Shown here in pieces: positions 1 to 8,458 of a DNA stretch of 43,302 nt. The DNA is from Actinomycetota bacterium. GTDB taxonomy: Bacteria > Actinomycetota > Thermoleophilia > Gaiellales > Gaiellaceae. The stretch's first letter is position 1; every line of letters starts with the position of its first letter. A program made the position numbers and the translations under genes. The stretch is from NCBI GenBank assembly GCA_004366385.1, contig SIRU01000027.1, positions 1 to 43,302 of the forward strand, given 5' to 3'. The notes beneath the pieces are model-generated. The model had not been told where the DNA came from. It did no database searches and worked only from the letters and a program-made list of their open reading frames with translations.

Positions 1-126
1 CACGACCTCGTCCACCGGCGAACGTGCGAGCCGCTCCAGCACCGCCGGCAGCAGCAACCGCTGCTTCGGCGCACCGAACCGCGTCGCCTCGCCGGCGGCG
101 AGGACGACCGCGGCGACCCTGCCCAT
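1..126 (-). CDS. MobA-like nucleotidyltransferase, partial (C-terminus outside window)
   Basis: The reverse strand from 126 encodes 42 residues and runs off the left edge. The first residues contain VVLAAGEATRFGAPKQRLLL, the signature loop of MobA/MocA-type nucleotidyltransferases (LAAGxxxRFGxxK, binding the NTP phosphates). MocA transfers CMP to molybdopterin for xanthine-dehydrogenase-family enzymes, and such an enzyme lies 3 kb away, so a MocA role is attractive. Other NTP transferases (MobA, GlmU-like, IspD-like) share the loop. The ATG overlaps the TGA of the upstream cyclophilin gene by one base (TGATG), so the two are probably translationally coupled. Family is well supported; exact substrate is inference. 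Confidence 0.75.
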   Translation of the reverse strand, partial: MGRVAAVVLAAGEATRFGAPKQRLLLPAVLERLARSPVDEVV

Positions 127-788
127 CAGCCGGTCTCGGTCTCCGAGACCGTGACCTTGCGGACGACGATCGGCATCGTCGGCTGCTCCGTCGCCGGATC
201 GCCGAACTCGCCGATCCGTTCGACGACGTCCAGCCCGTCCGTCACCTCGCCGACGATCGCGTAGTCGGGCGTGAGGCCCGAGTCGTCCGCGGTGACGACG
301 AAGAACTGGCTGCCGGCGGTGCCCGGTGGCTCCACCTGGGTCTTCGCCATCGCGACGACGCCCTTCGTGTAGCGGGCGTCCTGCGAGGGCGCATCCACGG
401 TCTGGTAGCCGGGCCCGCCGCCGCCCGTCTGCGTCGGGTCGCCGCCCTGGATCACGAAGTCGGGGACGATGCGGTGGAAGATCGTGTCGTCGTAGTACCC
501 GTCCTGGGCGAGCTTCACCAGCGACGCGCTCGTGTTCGGCGCCTGTTCGAGGTCGAGCGTCACCGTGAACTCGCCGCAGGTCGTGTCGAAGACGAGCGCC
601 CAGGTCTTGGTCTCGTCGAGGGCGCGGGAGGGCAGCTCGTGCTCGCCCGGGTCGCGCGGCTCCGGCGTCTCGACGTTCTCGCAGGAGACCTCGGAGCCGC
701 CGTTGTCCCCGTTGCCGTCGTCGCTCCCGCAGCCAGCGACGAGGAGCACGGCGGCGAGCAGCGCGAGGAACGGGAGGAGCCGGCGCAT
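126..788 (-). CDS. Cyclophilin-type peptidyl-prolyl isomerase, lipoprotein
   Basis: The 220-residue product starts with a type II signal peptide: basic MRRLL, a hydrophobic stretch, and lipobox LVAGC with the lipidated Cys at residue 20. An acidic/Gly/Asn linker follows, then a cyclophilin domain from about residue 60 to the end. Landmarks are FHRIVPDFVIQGGDP with the catalytic Arg, and GSQFFVV. The enzyme should catalyse cis-trans isomerisation of Xaa-Pro bonds in proteins outside the membrane, assisting folding of exported proteins. The length is normal for actinobacterial extracytoplasmic cyclophilins. It heads a two-gene unit with the MobA-like gene. A TAGGAT -10 hexamer 8 nt before the ATG suggests a leaderless mRNA. 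Confidence 0.93.
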   Translation of the reverse strand: MRRLLPFLALLAAVLLVAGCGSDDGNGDNGGSEVSCENVETPEPRDPGEHELPSRALDETKTWALVFDTTCGEFTVTLDLEQAPNTSASLVKLAQDGYYDDTIFHRIVPDFVIQGGDPTQTGGGGPGYQTVDAPSQDARYTKGVVAMAKTQVEPPGTAGSQFFVVTADDSGLTPDYAIVGEVTDGLDVVERIGEFGDPATEQPTMPIVVRKVTVSETETG

Positions 789-796
789 GGCGTGCG

Positions 797-802
797 ATCC
801 TA
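797..802 (-). promoter_or_regulatory. -10 element of the cyclophilin gene (leaderless)
   Basis: On the reverse strand TAGGAT lies 8 nt before the ATG at 788, placing the predicted transcription start at or next to the start codon. There is no Shine-Dalgarno. The divergent glycosylase gene starts only 20 bp away. Confidence 0.55.
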
Positions 803-808
803 GCGACG

Positions 809-1390
809 ATGCCGGAGCCGGTGAGATGCGAGTGGGCCGCGGGCGGCTCGCCGGAGATGCTCGCGTACCACGACGAGGAGTGGGGCGTGCCCTCGCACGA
901 CGACCGGCACCTGTTCGAGCTGCTGACGCTCGAGGGCGCGCAGGCGGGGCTCTCGTGGTCGACGATCCTGGGCAAGCGCGAGGGCTACCGGCAGGCGTTC
1001 GCCGGCTTCGACCCGGCGGCCGTCGCCCGCTTCGGGCCGAAGGACGTCGAGCGCCTGCTCGCCAACGCGGGGATCGTCCGCAACCGCCTCAAGGTCGAGT
1101 CCACGATCGAGAACGCGCGGCGCGTGCTCGAAGTGCAGGAGGAGCGCGGCTCGCTCGACGCCTACCTCTGGGGCTTCGTGGACGGCGAGCCGATCGTGAA
1201 CGCGTGGCGCTCGCTCGCGGAGCTCCCGGCGGAGACGCCGCTCTCGAAGGCGGTCTCGAAGGACCTGAAGAAGCGCGGCTTCCGCTTCGTCGGCCCGACG
1301 ATCGTGTACGCGTTCATGCAGGCCGTCGGCATGGTGGACGACCACACCGTCGACTGCTTCCGCCGCGCGGCGCCTACTCGGGCCTCCTGA
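809..1390 (+). CDS. tag: DNA-3-methyladenine glycosylase I
   Basis: The 193-residue protein matches Tag along its whole length. This enzyme removes N3-methyladenine from alkylated DNA and starts base excision repair. The zinc-snap ligands of E. coli Tag (Cys, His near the N-terminus; His, Cys near the C-terminus) have clear counterparts here: Cys7, His21, His179 and Cys183. The conserved YHDEEWGVP and LEGAQAGLSW segments (Glu42 in the base pocket) are present. The start at 809 gives MPEPVRCEW, which fits the family N-terminus. The gene is divergent from the cyclophilin gene with a 20-bp gap. Its 3' end overlaps the convergent kinase gene by 17 bp. Confidence 0.96.
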   Translation: MPEPVRCEWAAGGSPEMLAYHDEEWGVPSHDDRHLFELLTLEGAQAGLSWSTILGKREGYRQAFAGFDPAAVARFGPKDVERLLANAGIVRNRLKVESTIENARRVLEVQEERGSLDAYLWGFVDGEPIVNAWRSLAELPAETPLSKAVSKDLKKRGFRFVGPTIVYAFMQAVGMVDDHTVDCFRRAAPTRAS

Positions 1391-2057
1391 GCAGCCGCGG
1401 TGCCTCCGGATCCGTGTTCTCGACCACGAAGTCGGCGCCCTCGTGCGGGCGCAGCTCCTCGAGGTACCGCCGCTGGGCCGGGGTGTAGCGGATGCGGTAC
1501 CGCTCGCGCGTAGCCTCCAGCGACGGCATCCGACCCGAGTCGCGAACCGCGCCTCGCTCCGCGGCCACGTCGACGTCTGCCGCCACGAACACGACCGCGT
1601 CCCAGAGCGCCCGCAGCTCTTCGCGCTGGAGAAAGACGCCGTCGCAGAGGAGCACGGCGTCGTCGGCGACGGCGATCCACTCCACCGGCGTCGGGAGGTC
1701 GCGCGCGTGATCCCAGGTGCGCGTGCGCACGCGATTGTCGCCACCGGGGCCCAGCGGCTCGAGCAGCAGCGTCCGCACCGCCTCGTAGTCGAACGTGTCC
1801 AGGAAGAAGCCCTCGGGCGAGAGCTCGCCGCGGCGGTAGCGGTCGTCCCGTGGGCGGTGGAAGTCGTCGACCGACGCGCGGAGGACGGGCCGGTCGCGGG
1901 CGGCGACGAGTGGAGCGAGCTCGTCCGCGAGCGTCGTCTTGCCGGCGCCGTCCACGCCGTCGATAGCCACCCGGAGCGGAGGTGCGATCTCGATCGCCGC
2001 GAGGGCCGTAGCCAGCTCGTCGAGGATCGCCGCCCGCTCGGGGGTCACCCGGCGCAT
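1374..2057 (-). CDS. P-loop uridine kinase-like protein
   Basis: The 227-residue protein has a Walker A motif GVDGAGKTT at residues 34-42. It then has a short basic/aspartate stretch (SVDDFHRPRDDRYRRG) and a LLCDGVFLQ strand typical of the uridine kinase/phosphoribulokinase fold. It probably phosphorylates a small hydroxylated substrate, but the substrate cannot be read from sequence and uridine is only the family default. It is the last gene of the molybdenum hydroxylase operon, starting 5 nt after the amidohydrolase stop. A nucleoside or nucleobase salvage role would fit the xanthine-dehydrogenase context, but that is inference. The 3' end overlaps tag. Confidence 0.82.
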   Translation of the reverse strand: MRRVTPERAAILDELATALAAIEIAPPLRVAIDGVDGAGKTTLADELAPLVAARDRPVLRASVDDFHRPRDDRYRRGELSPEGFFLDTFDYEAVRTLLLEPLGPGGDNRVRTRTWDHARDLPTPVEWIAVADDAVLLCDGVFLQREELRALWDAVVFVAADVDVAAERGAVRDSGRMPSLEATRERYRIRYTPAQRRYLEELRPHEGADFVVENTDPEAPRLLRRPE

Positions 2058-2062
2058 GCGGG

Positions 2063-3208
2063 TCAGGCGCGGGTCGTGACCGCGATCAGGTCGGCGAGGT
2101 TCACGAGCTGGATCGCCGTGCGCATCGCGGCGACGCGCCCGTCGTCCGTTTCGGCGTCCGCCTCGCGCCAGAGCTGGTTCGCGGTGGCGAGCAGCTCCTG
2201 GATCCGCTCCGACGACTCCTCGTGCCCGTCGCGCTCGCGCGAGGCGTTCACCGCCAGGCCGAGCGCGCCGATCGCGTCGCGTTGCCGCGTCCACAGCATC
2301 GGCACCGCCATCGAGATGTACTGGTGGATGCGGGCGAAGGTGAGCGGCTGCACGAGCGAGTGGCCGCCCTTCGGCGCGGTCAGCTCCGGCGGCGCCTCGC
2401 CGGCGACGATGCCGAGCGCCGTCTCGCCGAGCATCCCGCGGAGCTGGCGGTCGTCGAAGTCGGCGAGCTTGGCTGCGCGGGTCGAGGCGAGCAGCGAGTT
2501 CGGCTGTCGCCCGTACGGGTAGTCGGACGCGTACACGACCTGCTCCGGCGGCACCTGGCGGAAGAGGTCGAGGAGGTCGAGCGCGCTCCACACCGAGGTG
2601 TCGAAGAAGACGCCCGGGATTCCGCCGAGCCGGCCGGCGAGCCCGGCCATGTCCGCGATGCCCGCGTGCGCGACGATCAGGCGCACGCCCTCGTTCCGCG
2701 TCACGAGGCGCTCGAGGTCATGGGCGATCGGAGGCAGTCCCCGGCCACCGTGGATGAGGATCGGGACGTCGCGCTCGGCCGCGAGGGCGAAGATGGGCTG
2801 GAGCCGCTCGTCGTCGAGCGCGAACGCCTGCGCGCGCGGATGGAGCTTGATGCCGCGGGCGCCGAGGTCGAGCGCGCGCGTCGCCTCCTCGAGCGGGCCC
2901 GACGTGAGGTCGAGCCGCACGAACGGGATCAGCTTCCCGCCCGAGCGTGCTGCGTGCGCCAGCGTGCGGTCGTTCGGCACGCAGAAGCCGGGATCACGGT
3001 CGGGCTCGTCGAGGCAGAAGACGAACGCGCCCTCGATCCCGTAGCGCGTGAGCACGGCGTCGAGCTCGTCGTAGCGGCCCTGCATCCCGTCGATGTCGTC
3101 GCCGAGGTGCGTGTGCGCGTCGAAGAGCCGGGCGCCCTCTGGCAGCTCGGCCTGCAGGTCGTCGTCGTAGCTCTCGACGATGGCGCGCGCCCGCTCGATC
3201 GAGGTCAC
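2063..3208 (-). CDS. Metal-dependent amidohydrolase (TIM-barrel, PF04909-like)
   Basis: The 381-residue protein shows an amidohydrolase metal site in order: FDAHTHLGDD (HxH), KLHPRAQAF, ILIHGGRG, LIVAHAGI and ASDYPYG with the final Asp. Such enzymes hydrolyse or decarboxylate small cyclic or aromatic compounds. The C-terminal 110 residues after the barrel are helical and not obviously part of the core domain. The GTG start at 3208 overlaps the stop of the molybdenum subunit gene (GTGA), so the genes are translationally coupled. The product could act on the oxidised product of the hydroxylase; this is inferred only from the operon. The substrate is unknown. Confidence 0.87.
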   Translation of the reverse strand: MTSIERARAIVESYDDDLQAELPEGARLFDAHTHLGDDIDGMQGRYDELDAVLTRYGIEGAFVFCLDEPDRDPGFCVPNDRTLAHAARSGGKLIPFVRLDLTSGPLEEATRALDLGARGIKLHPRAQAFALDDERLQPIFALAAERDVPILIHGGRGLPPIAHDLERLVTRNEGVRLIVAHAGIADMAGLAGRLGGIPGVFFDTSVWSALDLLDLFRQVPPEQVVYASDYPYGRQPNSLLASTRAAKLADFDDRQLRGMLGETALGIVAGEAPPELTAPKGGHSLVQPLTFARIHQYISMAVPMLWTRQRDAIGALGLAVNASRERDGHEESSERIQELLATANQLWREADAETDDGRVAAMRTAIQLVNLADLIAVTTRA

Positions 3209-5484
3209 GACGGCTCCTCGGTTCCCGTGAGCGCCGCCCAGACACGCGGAGGCGTCATCGGCAGCCTGCGCATGCGCACGCCGGTCGCCGCGGCGACGGC
3301 GTTCACGACTGCGGCGGGCGCGGCGACCACGGGCGCCTCGCCGATGCCCTTGGCGCCGAACGGCCCGTCCGGCGCGGGCACCTCCACGATGAGCGTGTCG
3401 ATCGGCGGCACGCGCTCCGCGACGGGGATCGCGTAGTCGAGGAACGAGCCGGTGAGCAGCCGGCCGTCCTCGTCGTGTGCGAGCTCCTCGAAGAGCGCCC
3501 AGCCGATGCCCTGCGTCGCGCCGCCGCGCATCTGGCCCTCGACGAGCGCGGGGTTGAGCGCGCGGCCGACGTCCTGCGCGATCACGTGCCGGAGCAGCTC
3601 GACCTCGCCCGTCTCGCGGTCGACGCGCACGTGCGAGAGGTGCGCCGCGACCGACGGCGCGCCACGCGTCTGCGCCGAGCCGCCGTGGCCCTCGATCGGC
3701 TCGTAGCGGCCGCCGAAGCGGAGCGCCTTCCGTGACAGCTCCGCGACGGTGATCGAACGGTCCGGCGCGCCCTTCGCGCGCACGACGCCCTCGACGACCT
3801 CGAGGTCGTCGGGCGCGATCTCCAGCTCCTGTGACGCGGCGGCGAGGAGCTTCTCGCGCGCGGCCTCGGCCGCCTTCAGCACCGCGGCGCCGACGGTGTA
3901 CGTCACCTTCGAGCCGCCGCTCGCGCCCGCGTACGGCCCGGAGGCCGTGTCGGTCGTGACCACCCGGACGCGGTCGGGCGGCATCCCGAACGCCTCCGCG
4001 GCGATGACCTGGAAGCCGGAGTTGACGCCGCTCATGTCCGCGGCCGACGTGATCACGGTGAGGATGCCGTCCGAGTCCACCCGGCAGACCGCGGCCGCCG
4101 GCTCGTTCCCTCCCGGCCAGTAGCCGGCGGCGAGGCCGAGGCCCTCGCCCTCGGGGAGCGAGTCGCGGCGCGCCCAGAGCGGGTGCTCGCGGATACGCTC
4201 CAGCACCTCGACCGCTCCGAAGGTGGGGACGGGGTTGCCGCTGACGGCGGTGTCGCCCTCGACGAGCGCGTTCTTGAGGCGCAGCTCGAGCGGGTCGACG
4301 CCCAGCTCCTCTGCGAGCTCGTCGACGAGCGACTCGAGCGCGAACGCGGCGGTCGGCGCGCCGGGCGCGCGGTATGCGCCGAAGGTGAAGCGGTTCGTCT
4401 GGATCCCGTACCCGCGCAGGTCGAAGGCCTCCCAGCGGTACGGCCCGGCGACGAGGAGCGAGGTGATGCCCTCGACGCCCCAGCCCGCGTTCGAGCCGCG
4501 GTCGACGAGCATCCGGGCCTCGATCCCGGTCAGGGTGCCGTCCTTGCGGCCGCCGATCCGGAGCTCGGTGATCTGCGCCGAGGCCGGGTTCGTCGCCTGG
4601 AAGTCCTCCGTGCGGGTGAGCGCGACCCGCACCGGCCGCCGCAGCGCGAGCGCGGCTCCGGCCGCCAGCGGCTCGACGAGCGCGAACTTCCCGCCGAAGG
4701 CGCCGCCGAGCGGCTCGGCGATGACGCGGATCTTGTCGAAGTCGAGACCGAAGGCGCGGAAGAGCTCGTTCTGCGTGACGAACGAGCCCTGCGTCGAGGT
4801 GGAGACGACGAGGGTGCCGTTCGGCTCGAGCCAGGCGGTCGAGACCTGCGGCTCGATGTAGGCCTGGTACGTCCACGGTGTCCGGAACGTCCCCGAGACC
4901 ACGGCGTCGCTCGCCTCGAGCGCGGCGGCCACGTCGCCCGAGCCGCGCGTGACGCTGTCGAGCACGTTCGCCGAGAGCTGCTCCTCCTCCGCGTCGTCCT
5001 CGCCCTTGTCGACGCCGGCGTGGATGGACTCGAGGTCGCCGCCGGCCTCCTCCGCGCTCAGCCGTGCAGGTGGCGCGCCGGGAGTCATGGCGGCCTCGAG
5101 GTCGACGACCGCGGGCAGCGGCTCGTAGTCGACGACGACCGCCTCTACGCCGTCCTCCGCGGCCGCCTCGCTCTCTGCGACCACGAGCGCGACCGGCTGG
5201 CCGGCGAAGACGACTTCGTCGCGCGCCAGCGGCTCGGCGGCGCGGTCGGTGCCGGACTTCACGACCGGGAGGTCCGCGGCGGTCAGGACCGCGACGACGC
5301 CGTCGAGCTGGAGCGCGGCGTCCTTCTCGACGCCTCGGATGCGCGCGTGCGCCTCGGTGGAGAGGACGAGCCTCGCGTGCAAGAGCCCGTGGACGTAGCC
5401 GTCGGCCGCGTAGCGCGTCGCTCCCGTGACCTTGTCCGGCGCGTCGATCCGCGGGCGCGCGACCCCAATCAGGCTCTCGCTCAT
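3205..5484 (-). CDS. Xanthine dehydrogenase-family molybdenum-binding subunit
   Basis: The 759-residue protein is a full-length large subunit of the xanthine dehydrogenase/aldehyde oxidase family. It has the N-terminal a/b hammerhead (DAPDKVTGATRYAADG), LGGAFGGKF, GAYRAPGAPTAAFALE and the C-terminal FGAKGIGEAP, where Glu716 is the expected catalytic base. Together with the FAD and 2Fe-2S subunits it should form a molybdopterin hydroxylase that inserts water-derived oxygen into a heterocycle or aldehyde. The active-site loop reads AYRAPG, not the AYRCSF of aerobic CO dehydrogenase, so CO oxidation is unlikely. The start overlaps the stop of the FAD subunit gene (ATGA). The substrate is unknown. 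Confidence 0.95.
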   Translation of the reverse strand: MSESLIGVARPRIDAPDKVTGATRYAADGYVHGLLHARLVLSTEAHARIRGVEKDAALQLDGVVAVLTAADLPVVKSGTDRAAEPLARDEVVFAGQPVALVVAESEAAAEDGVEAVVVDYEPLPAVVDLEAAMTPGAPPARLSAEEAGGDLESIHAGVDKGEDDAEEEQLSANVLDSVTRGSGDVAAALEASDAVVSGTFRTPWTYQAYIEPQVSTAWLEPNGTLVVSTSTQGSFVTQNELFRAFGLDFDKIRVIAEPLGGAFGGKFALVEPLAAGAALALRRPVRVALTRTEDFQATNPASAQITELRIGGRKDGTLTGIEARMLVDRGSNAGWGVEGITSLLVAGPYRWEAFDLRGYGIQTNRFTFGAYRAPGAPTAAFALESLVDELAEELGVDPLELRLKNALVEGDTAVSGNPVPTFGAVEVLERIREHPLWARRDSLPEGEGLGLAAGYWPGGNEPAAAVCRVDSDGILTVITSAADMSGVNSGFQVIAAEAFGMPPDRVRVVTTDTASGPYAGASGGSKVTYTVGAAVLKAAEAAREKLLAAASQELEIAPDDLEVVEGVVRAKGAPDRSITVAELSRKALRFGGRYEPIEGHGGSAQTRGAPSVAAHLSHVRVDRETGEVELLRHVIAQDVGRALNPALVEGQMRGGATQGIGWALFEELAHDEDGRLLTGSFLDYAIPVAERVPPIDTLIVEVPAPDGPFGAKGIGEAPVVAAPAAVVNAVAAATGVRMRRLPMTPPRVWAALTGTEEPS

Positions 5485-6278
5485 CGCCTGCCCTCCGAGC
5501 GGACCTGCGCGATCTCGAGCGCGCGGGCAGCCACGACTCCGGCGAGGTGGCGACGGTAGCTCTCCGGCGCGAAGCGGTCTCCGTACACCTCGACGTCGTC
5601 GAGGCTCCCGCTCTCGGGGACGAGCTGCGGCCGAGCGCCGACCCCGGTGATCGCGACCGCCTTCGTCCCGTCGGGACGCCCGAGCGCGCCCGCTCCCGCC
5701 AGCGGGAAGCCGGACGCCGGATGCTCGACCGAGGCGTACCCCGAGCCCGAGCCGGGCGGCGGCACGGGGAGGACGACCGCAGTGATCAGCTCGCGCTCTC
5801 CGAGAGCGGTCGTGAACGGCCCGACGAGGAGCTCCGAGACCGAGAGCGAGCGCTCGCCGTCGGGCGAGCGGGTCTCGACCCGTGCGCCGAGCGCCAGCAG
5901 CATCGCGGGCATGTCGGACGCGGGGTCCGCGTGCGCGAGGCTGCCGCCGATCGTCCCGCGGTTGCGCACCTGGAGGTCACCGATGGAGGAGGCGCAGTCG
6001 GCCAGCCCGGCGAGCCCCGAGGAGTCGAGCTCGAGCGACGACGTCAGGTCCTTCCACGTCGCGAGCGCGCCGATCCGCAGCTCGTCGCCGTCCCGCTCGA
6101 TCGAGCGCAGCTCGAGCCCGCCGAGGTCGACGAGCAGCGAGGGCCGCGCGATGCGCAGCTTCAGGACGGGGATGAGCGACTGCCCGCCGGCGAGCGCCTT
6201 CGCGTCCGGCTCGGCGAGCGCCTCGAGCGCGTCCTCGAGCGAGGTCGCGCGGTGGTAGCCGACCGCGGCCGGGATCAC
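5481..6278 (-). CDS. Molybdenum hydroxylase FAD-binding subunit
   Basis: The 265-residue protein is the CoxM/XdhB-type FAD subunit. The first FAD-binding loop is [14 protein letters not shown]. The second is [21 protein letters not shown], the TIGG loop that contacts the isoalloxazine/pyrophosphate. It passes electrons from the iron-sulfur subunit to the final acceptor. The GTG at 6278 overlaps the TGA of the 2Fe-2S subunit (GTGA), and the TGA at 5481 overlaps the ATG of the large subunit (ATGA). Its length, slightly under the usual 280-290 residues, is complete to both conserved ends. Confidence 0.94.
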   Translation of the reverse strand: MIPAAVGYHRATSLEDALEALAEPDAKALAGGQSLIPVLKLRIARPSLLVDLGGLELRSIERDGDELRIGALATWKDLTSSLELDSSGLAGLADCASSIGDLQVRNRGTIGGSLAHADPASDMPAMLLALGARVETRSPDGERSLSVSELLVGPFTTALGERELITAVVLPVPPPGSGSGYASVEHPASGFPLAGAGALGRPDGTKAVAITGVGARPQLVPESGSLDDVEVYGDRFAPESYRRHLAGVVAARALEIAQVRSEGRR

Positions 6279-6745
6279 GTCGCGAGCGCCCTCGCGGCCG
6301 CCCGCACGGACTCGACCACGGGCTGGTACCCCGTGCAGCGGCAGTAGTTCCCGCGCAGCGCGCGCCGGATCGTCTCCTCGTCCGGGTCGTGGTCGTGCTC
6401 GAGGAGGTCGTGGACGGTGAGGATCATCCCGGGCGTGCAGTAGCCGCACTGGAGACCGTGGTGCTCGACGAACGCGCGCTGGATCGCGTGCAGCTCGCCG
6501 TCTGCGGCGAGGCTCTCGATCGTCGTCACCTCGGTGCCCTCGGCCTGGAGCGCGAGCAGCGTGCAGCTCTTCACCGCCCGACCGTCGACGAGCACGGTGC
6601 AGGCGCCGCACTGGCTCGTGTCGCAGCCGACGTGCGTGCCGGTCAGCCCGAGCCCGTCGCGCAGTGCGTGCACGAGCAGCGTGCGCCCCTCGACCTCGAG
6701 CCTCCGCGGCTCGCCGTTGACGACGAGCGACAGAGGCTCAGGCAC
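6275..6745 (-). CDS. Molybdenum hydroxylase 2Fe-2S subunit
   Basis: The 156-residue protein has both clusters of the family. A plant-ferredoxin-type 2Fe-2S domain has Cys41, Cys46, Cys49 and Cys61. A helical second 2Fe-2S domain has Cys100, Cys103, Cys135 and Cys137 (CGYC and YCRCTGY). It carries electrons from the molybdopterin centre to FAD. The length is typical (about 155-165). The ATG at 6745 lies 8 nt inside the end of the upstream carboxypeptidase gene, so the whole operon reads as one coupled unit. Confidence 0.96.
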   Translation of the reverse strand: MPEPLSLVVNGEPRRLEVEGRTLLVHALRDGLGLTGTHVGCDTSQCGACTVLVDGRAVKSCTLLALQAEGTEVTTIESLAADGELHAIQRAFVEHHGLQCGYCTPGMILTVHDLLEHDHDPDEETIRRALRGNYCRCTGYQPVVESVRAAARALAT

Positions 6746-8234
6746 CGGCGGGAAGGGCCGAGAGCTTCTCGCGCAGGTACGCGAGGTAGGGCTGGGGGTC
6801 GATCGCCGGCGAGCCGGTCAGCCGCTCGATCGTCTCCTTGGGCGTGAGCTTGCGGCCGAGCGAGTACAGGTTCTCGGTGAGCCAGGCGGAGAGTGGCCGG
6901 AGGTCGCCCGCCTCCATCTGCGCGTCGAGGTCGGGGAGCGCCTCGCGGACGACGGCCCAGAGCTGGAGCGAGATGACGTTGCCGAGCGCGTACGTCGGGA
7001 AGTAGCCGATGCCGCCGCTCGCCCAGTGCGTGTCCTGGAGCACGCCCTGGGCGTCGTCCGGCACGTCCACCCCGAGCAGATCCTTCATGCCCGCGCTCCA
7101 GGCCTCGGGGAGATCCTTCGGCGCCAGCGACCCGTCGACGAGCCGCTGCTCGAGGTCGAAGCGGAGGATGATGTGGAGGCTGTAGGTCGTCTCGTCCGCC
7201 TCGACGCGGATCAGACCAGGCTCCGCGCGGTTGATCGCGGCGAGGAACCGGTCGAGCGAGACGTGGCCGAGCTGGTCGGGGAACGTCGCCTGGAGCGGCT
7301 CGTACCAGTGCGCCCAGAACGGGAGCGAGCGCCCGACGAGGTTCTCCCACGTGCGGCTCTGCGACTCGTTCAGGCCGAGCGACGGCGCGTTGGCGAGCGG
7401 GGTCCGCTCGAGCGACGGCGATATCCCGTGCGCGTACTGCCCGTGGCCGGCCTCGTGCATCGTCGACCAGATCGAGTCGAGCCCGATCGGCTGGTAGCGC
7501 GTCGTCATGCGCACGTCGCGGGTGGAGAAGGAGATGCAGAACGGGTGCACCGTCGGATCGAGGCGCCAGGATCCGGGCTCGAAGCCGAGCGTGTCGAGCA
7601 GGCGCGTGCAGAGCTCGCGCTGCCGGTCGGGGTCGAAGGGCACGTCGAGGAAGGACGCATCCACGCGCGGCGCCTCCTTCACGAGCTCCGACAGCACCGG
7701 CTTGATCGTGTCGAAGACCTCCGCGACCTCGGTCGTCTCCATCAGCGGCTCGAAGTCGTCGAGGAGCGGCGTGTACGGCGAGTCCTCCCACTCGAAGCAC
7801 TCGACGTAGCGCCGCCTCAGCTCGAAGTTGCGCTCGAGCGCGGGCAGGAAGGCCGCGAAGTCGTTGTTCGCGCGCGCCTCGATCCAGACCTGCTGGCCCT
7901 GCGCTGCGGCGCGGATCGTCTCGGCGCGGAGCTCGGCGGGGACCCGCCGGTTCTTCTCCCAGTCGCGGCGGGTGACGCGGACGAGGCTGGCGTCGTCGGA
8001 GTCGTACGGGAGCGACTCCTCGAGCGGGCGGAGCTCTTCGAGCAGGCGGCCGATCTCGTCGCTCGTGAACCTCTCGTGCGCGATGCGGCCCAAGGTGGCG
8101 AGCTGCTCGGCCCGGGCGGGTGCGCCGAGTCGGGGCATCGACACGCGCTGATCCCAGCCGAGCACGGCCATCGCGCGCTGGAGGTCGGCGATCTCGGCGA
8201 GTCGCTCGCGGAGCGTGCGCAGGTCGGCGTCCAC
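6738..8234 (-). CDS. Carboxypeptidase Taq-type metallopeptidase (M32)
   Basis: The 498-residue protein is a complete M32 metallocarboxypeptidase, which releases C-terminal residues from peptides in the cytoplasm. It shows HPF at about residue 230, the zinc motif HEAGH at 260-264, and [10 protein letters not shown] near 290 with the third ligand Glu. It also has the C-terminal [10 protein letters not shown] segment. I chose the GTG at 8234 because it gives the usual family length and because TAGAGT lies 8 nt upstream, matching the leaderless pattern of this genome. It is the first gene of the molybdenum hydroxylase operon and overlaps the next gene by 8 nt, an unexpected partner for a peptidase. 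Confidence 0.95.
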   Translation of the reverse strand: MDADLRTLRERLAEIADLQRAMAVLGWDQRVSMPRLGAPARAEQLATLGRIAHERFTSDEIGRLLEELRPLEESLPYDSDDASLVRVTRRDWEKNRRVPAELRAETIRAAAQGQQVWIEARANNDFAAFLPALERNFELRRRYVECFEWEDSPYTPLLDDFEPLMETTEVAEVFDTIKPVLSELVKEAPRVDASFLDVPFDPDRQRELCTRLLDTLGFEPGSWRLDPTVHPFCISFSTRDVRMTTRYQPIGLDSIWSTMHEAGHGQYAHGISPSLERTPLANAPSLGLNESQSRTWENLVGRSLPFWAHWYEPLQATFPDQLGHVSLDRFLAAINRAEPGLIRVEADETTYSLHIILRFDLEQRLVDGSLAPKDLPEAWSAGMKDLLGVDVPDDAQGVLQDTHWASGGIGYFPTYALGNVISLQLWAVVREALPDLDAQMEAGDLRPLSAWLTENLYSLGRKLTPKETIERLTGSPAIDPQPYLAYLREKLSALPAGA

Positions 8235-8242
8235 CGGCGCGG

Positions 8243-8248
8243 ACTCTA
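8243..8248 (-). promoter_or_regulatory. -10 element of the M32/molybdenum hydroxylase operon
   Basis: On the reverse strand TAGAGT sits 8 nt before the GTG at 8234. No Shine-Dalgarno precedes the GTG. This is the only promoter-like site seen for the six-gene operon. Confidence 0.5.
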
Positions 8249-8267
8249 CCGATGCCGTGGAGCGGTC

Positions 8268-8310
8268 GGCACCAGGGCGAGCAGGCACCGATTCGGCACG
8301 AAGTCGGCAC
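8268..8310 (+). repeat. GGCAC direct repeats with 11-bp period (possible operator)
   Basis: GGCAC occurs at 8268, 8284, 8295 and 8306. The last three are exactly 11 bp apart, the spacing of tandem sites for OmpR/PhoB-type response regulators. The stretch lies between the divergent M32 and M24 genes. A closely similar sequence occurs at 23899-23918 upstream of the PAS gene. A regulator role is inferred. Confidence 0.35.
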
Positions 8311-8364
8311 ACACACGCGAGCGCATCGTCGATAGCGTTCGTGTAGGGACACGGGAGTGCCCCT

Positions 8365-8400
8365 GGGGGCGGTTGGGGGTGGTTGGGTCGTGGAACTGGG
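8365..8400 (+). other. G-quadruplex-prone tract upstream of the M24 peptidase
   Basis: Runs of G at 8365-8369, 8375-8379, 8385-8387 and 8398-8400 could form a quadruplex. The core at 8371-8386 reads GGTTGG-GGGT-GGTTGG, close to the two-tetrad thrombin-aptamer fold. It lies 59-94 bp before the M24 start. Whether it folds in vivo is unknown. Confidence 0.35.
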
Positions 8401-8445
8401 CCAAGTGCGCCGGCGCCCCGGGCGGGCCGCAAACCGCGCGGCGGA

Positions 8446-8451
8446 TAGGAT
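8446..8451 (+). promoter_or_regulatory. -10 element of the M24 peptidase/ACS operon (leaderless)
   Basis: TAGGAT ends 7 nt before the GTG at 8459. It is identical to the hexamer before the cyclophilin gene. It supports 8459 as the start rather than the longer upstream reading frame. Confidence 0.5.
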
Positions 8452-8458
8452 CGCGCTC

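Noticed and set aside
2066-4876. Long antisense and extended frames across the molybdenum hydroxylase operon and most other genes
   Set aside because: They are Arg/Ala/Gly/Pro-rich with no domain signal, and they overlap well-identified genes. They result from the strong third-position GC bias.
3205-6745. Aerobic carbon monoxide dehydrogenase (coxMSL)
   Set aside because: The large subunit lacks the AYRCSF active-site loop (AYRAPG instead), and no coxD/E/F accessory genes are adjacent.
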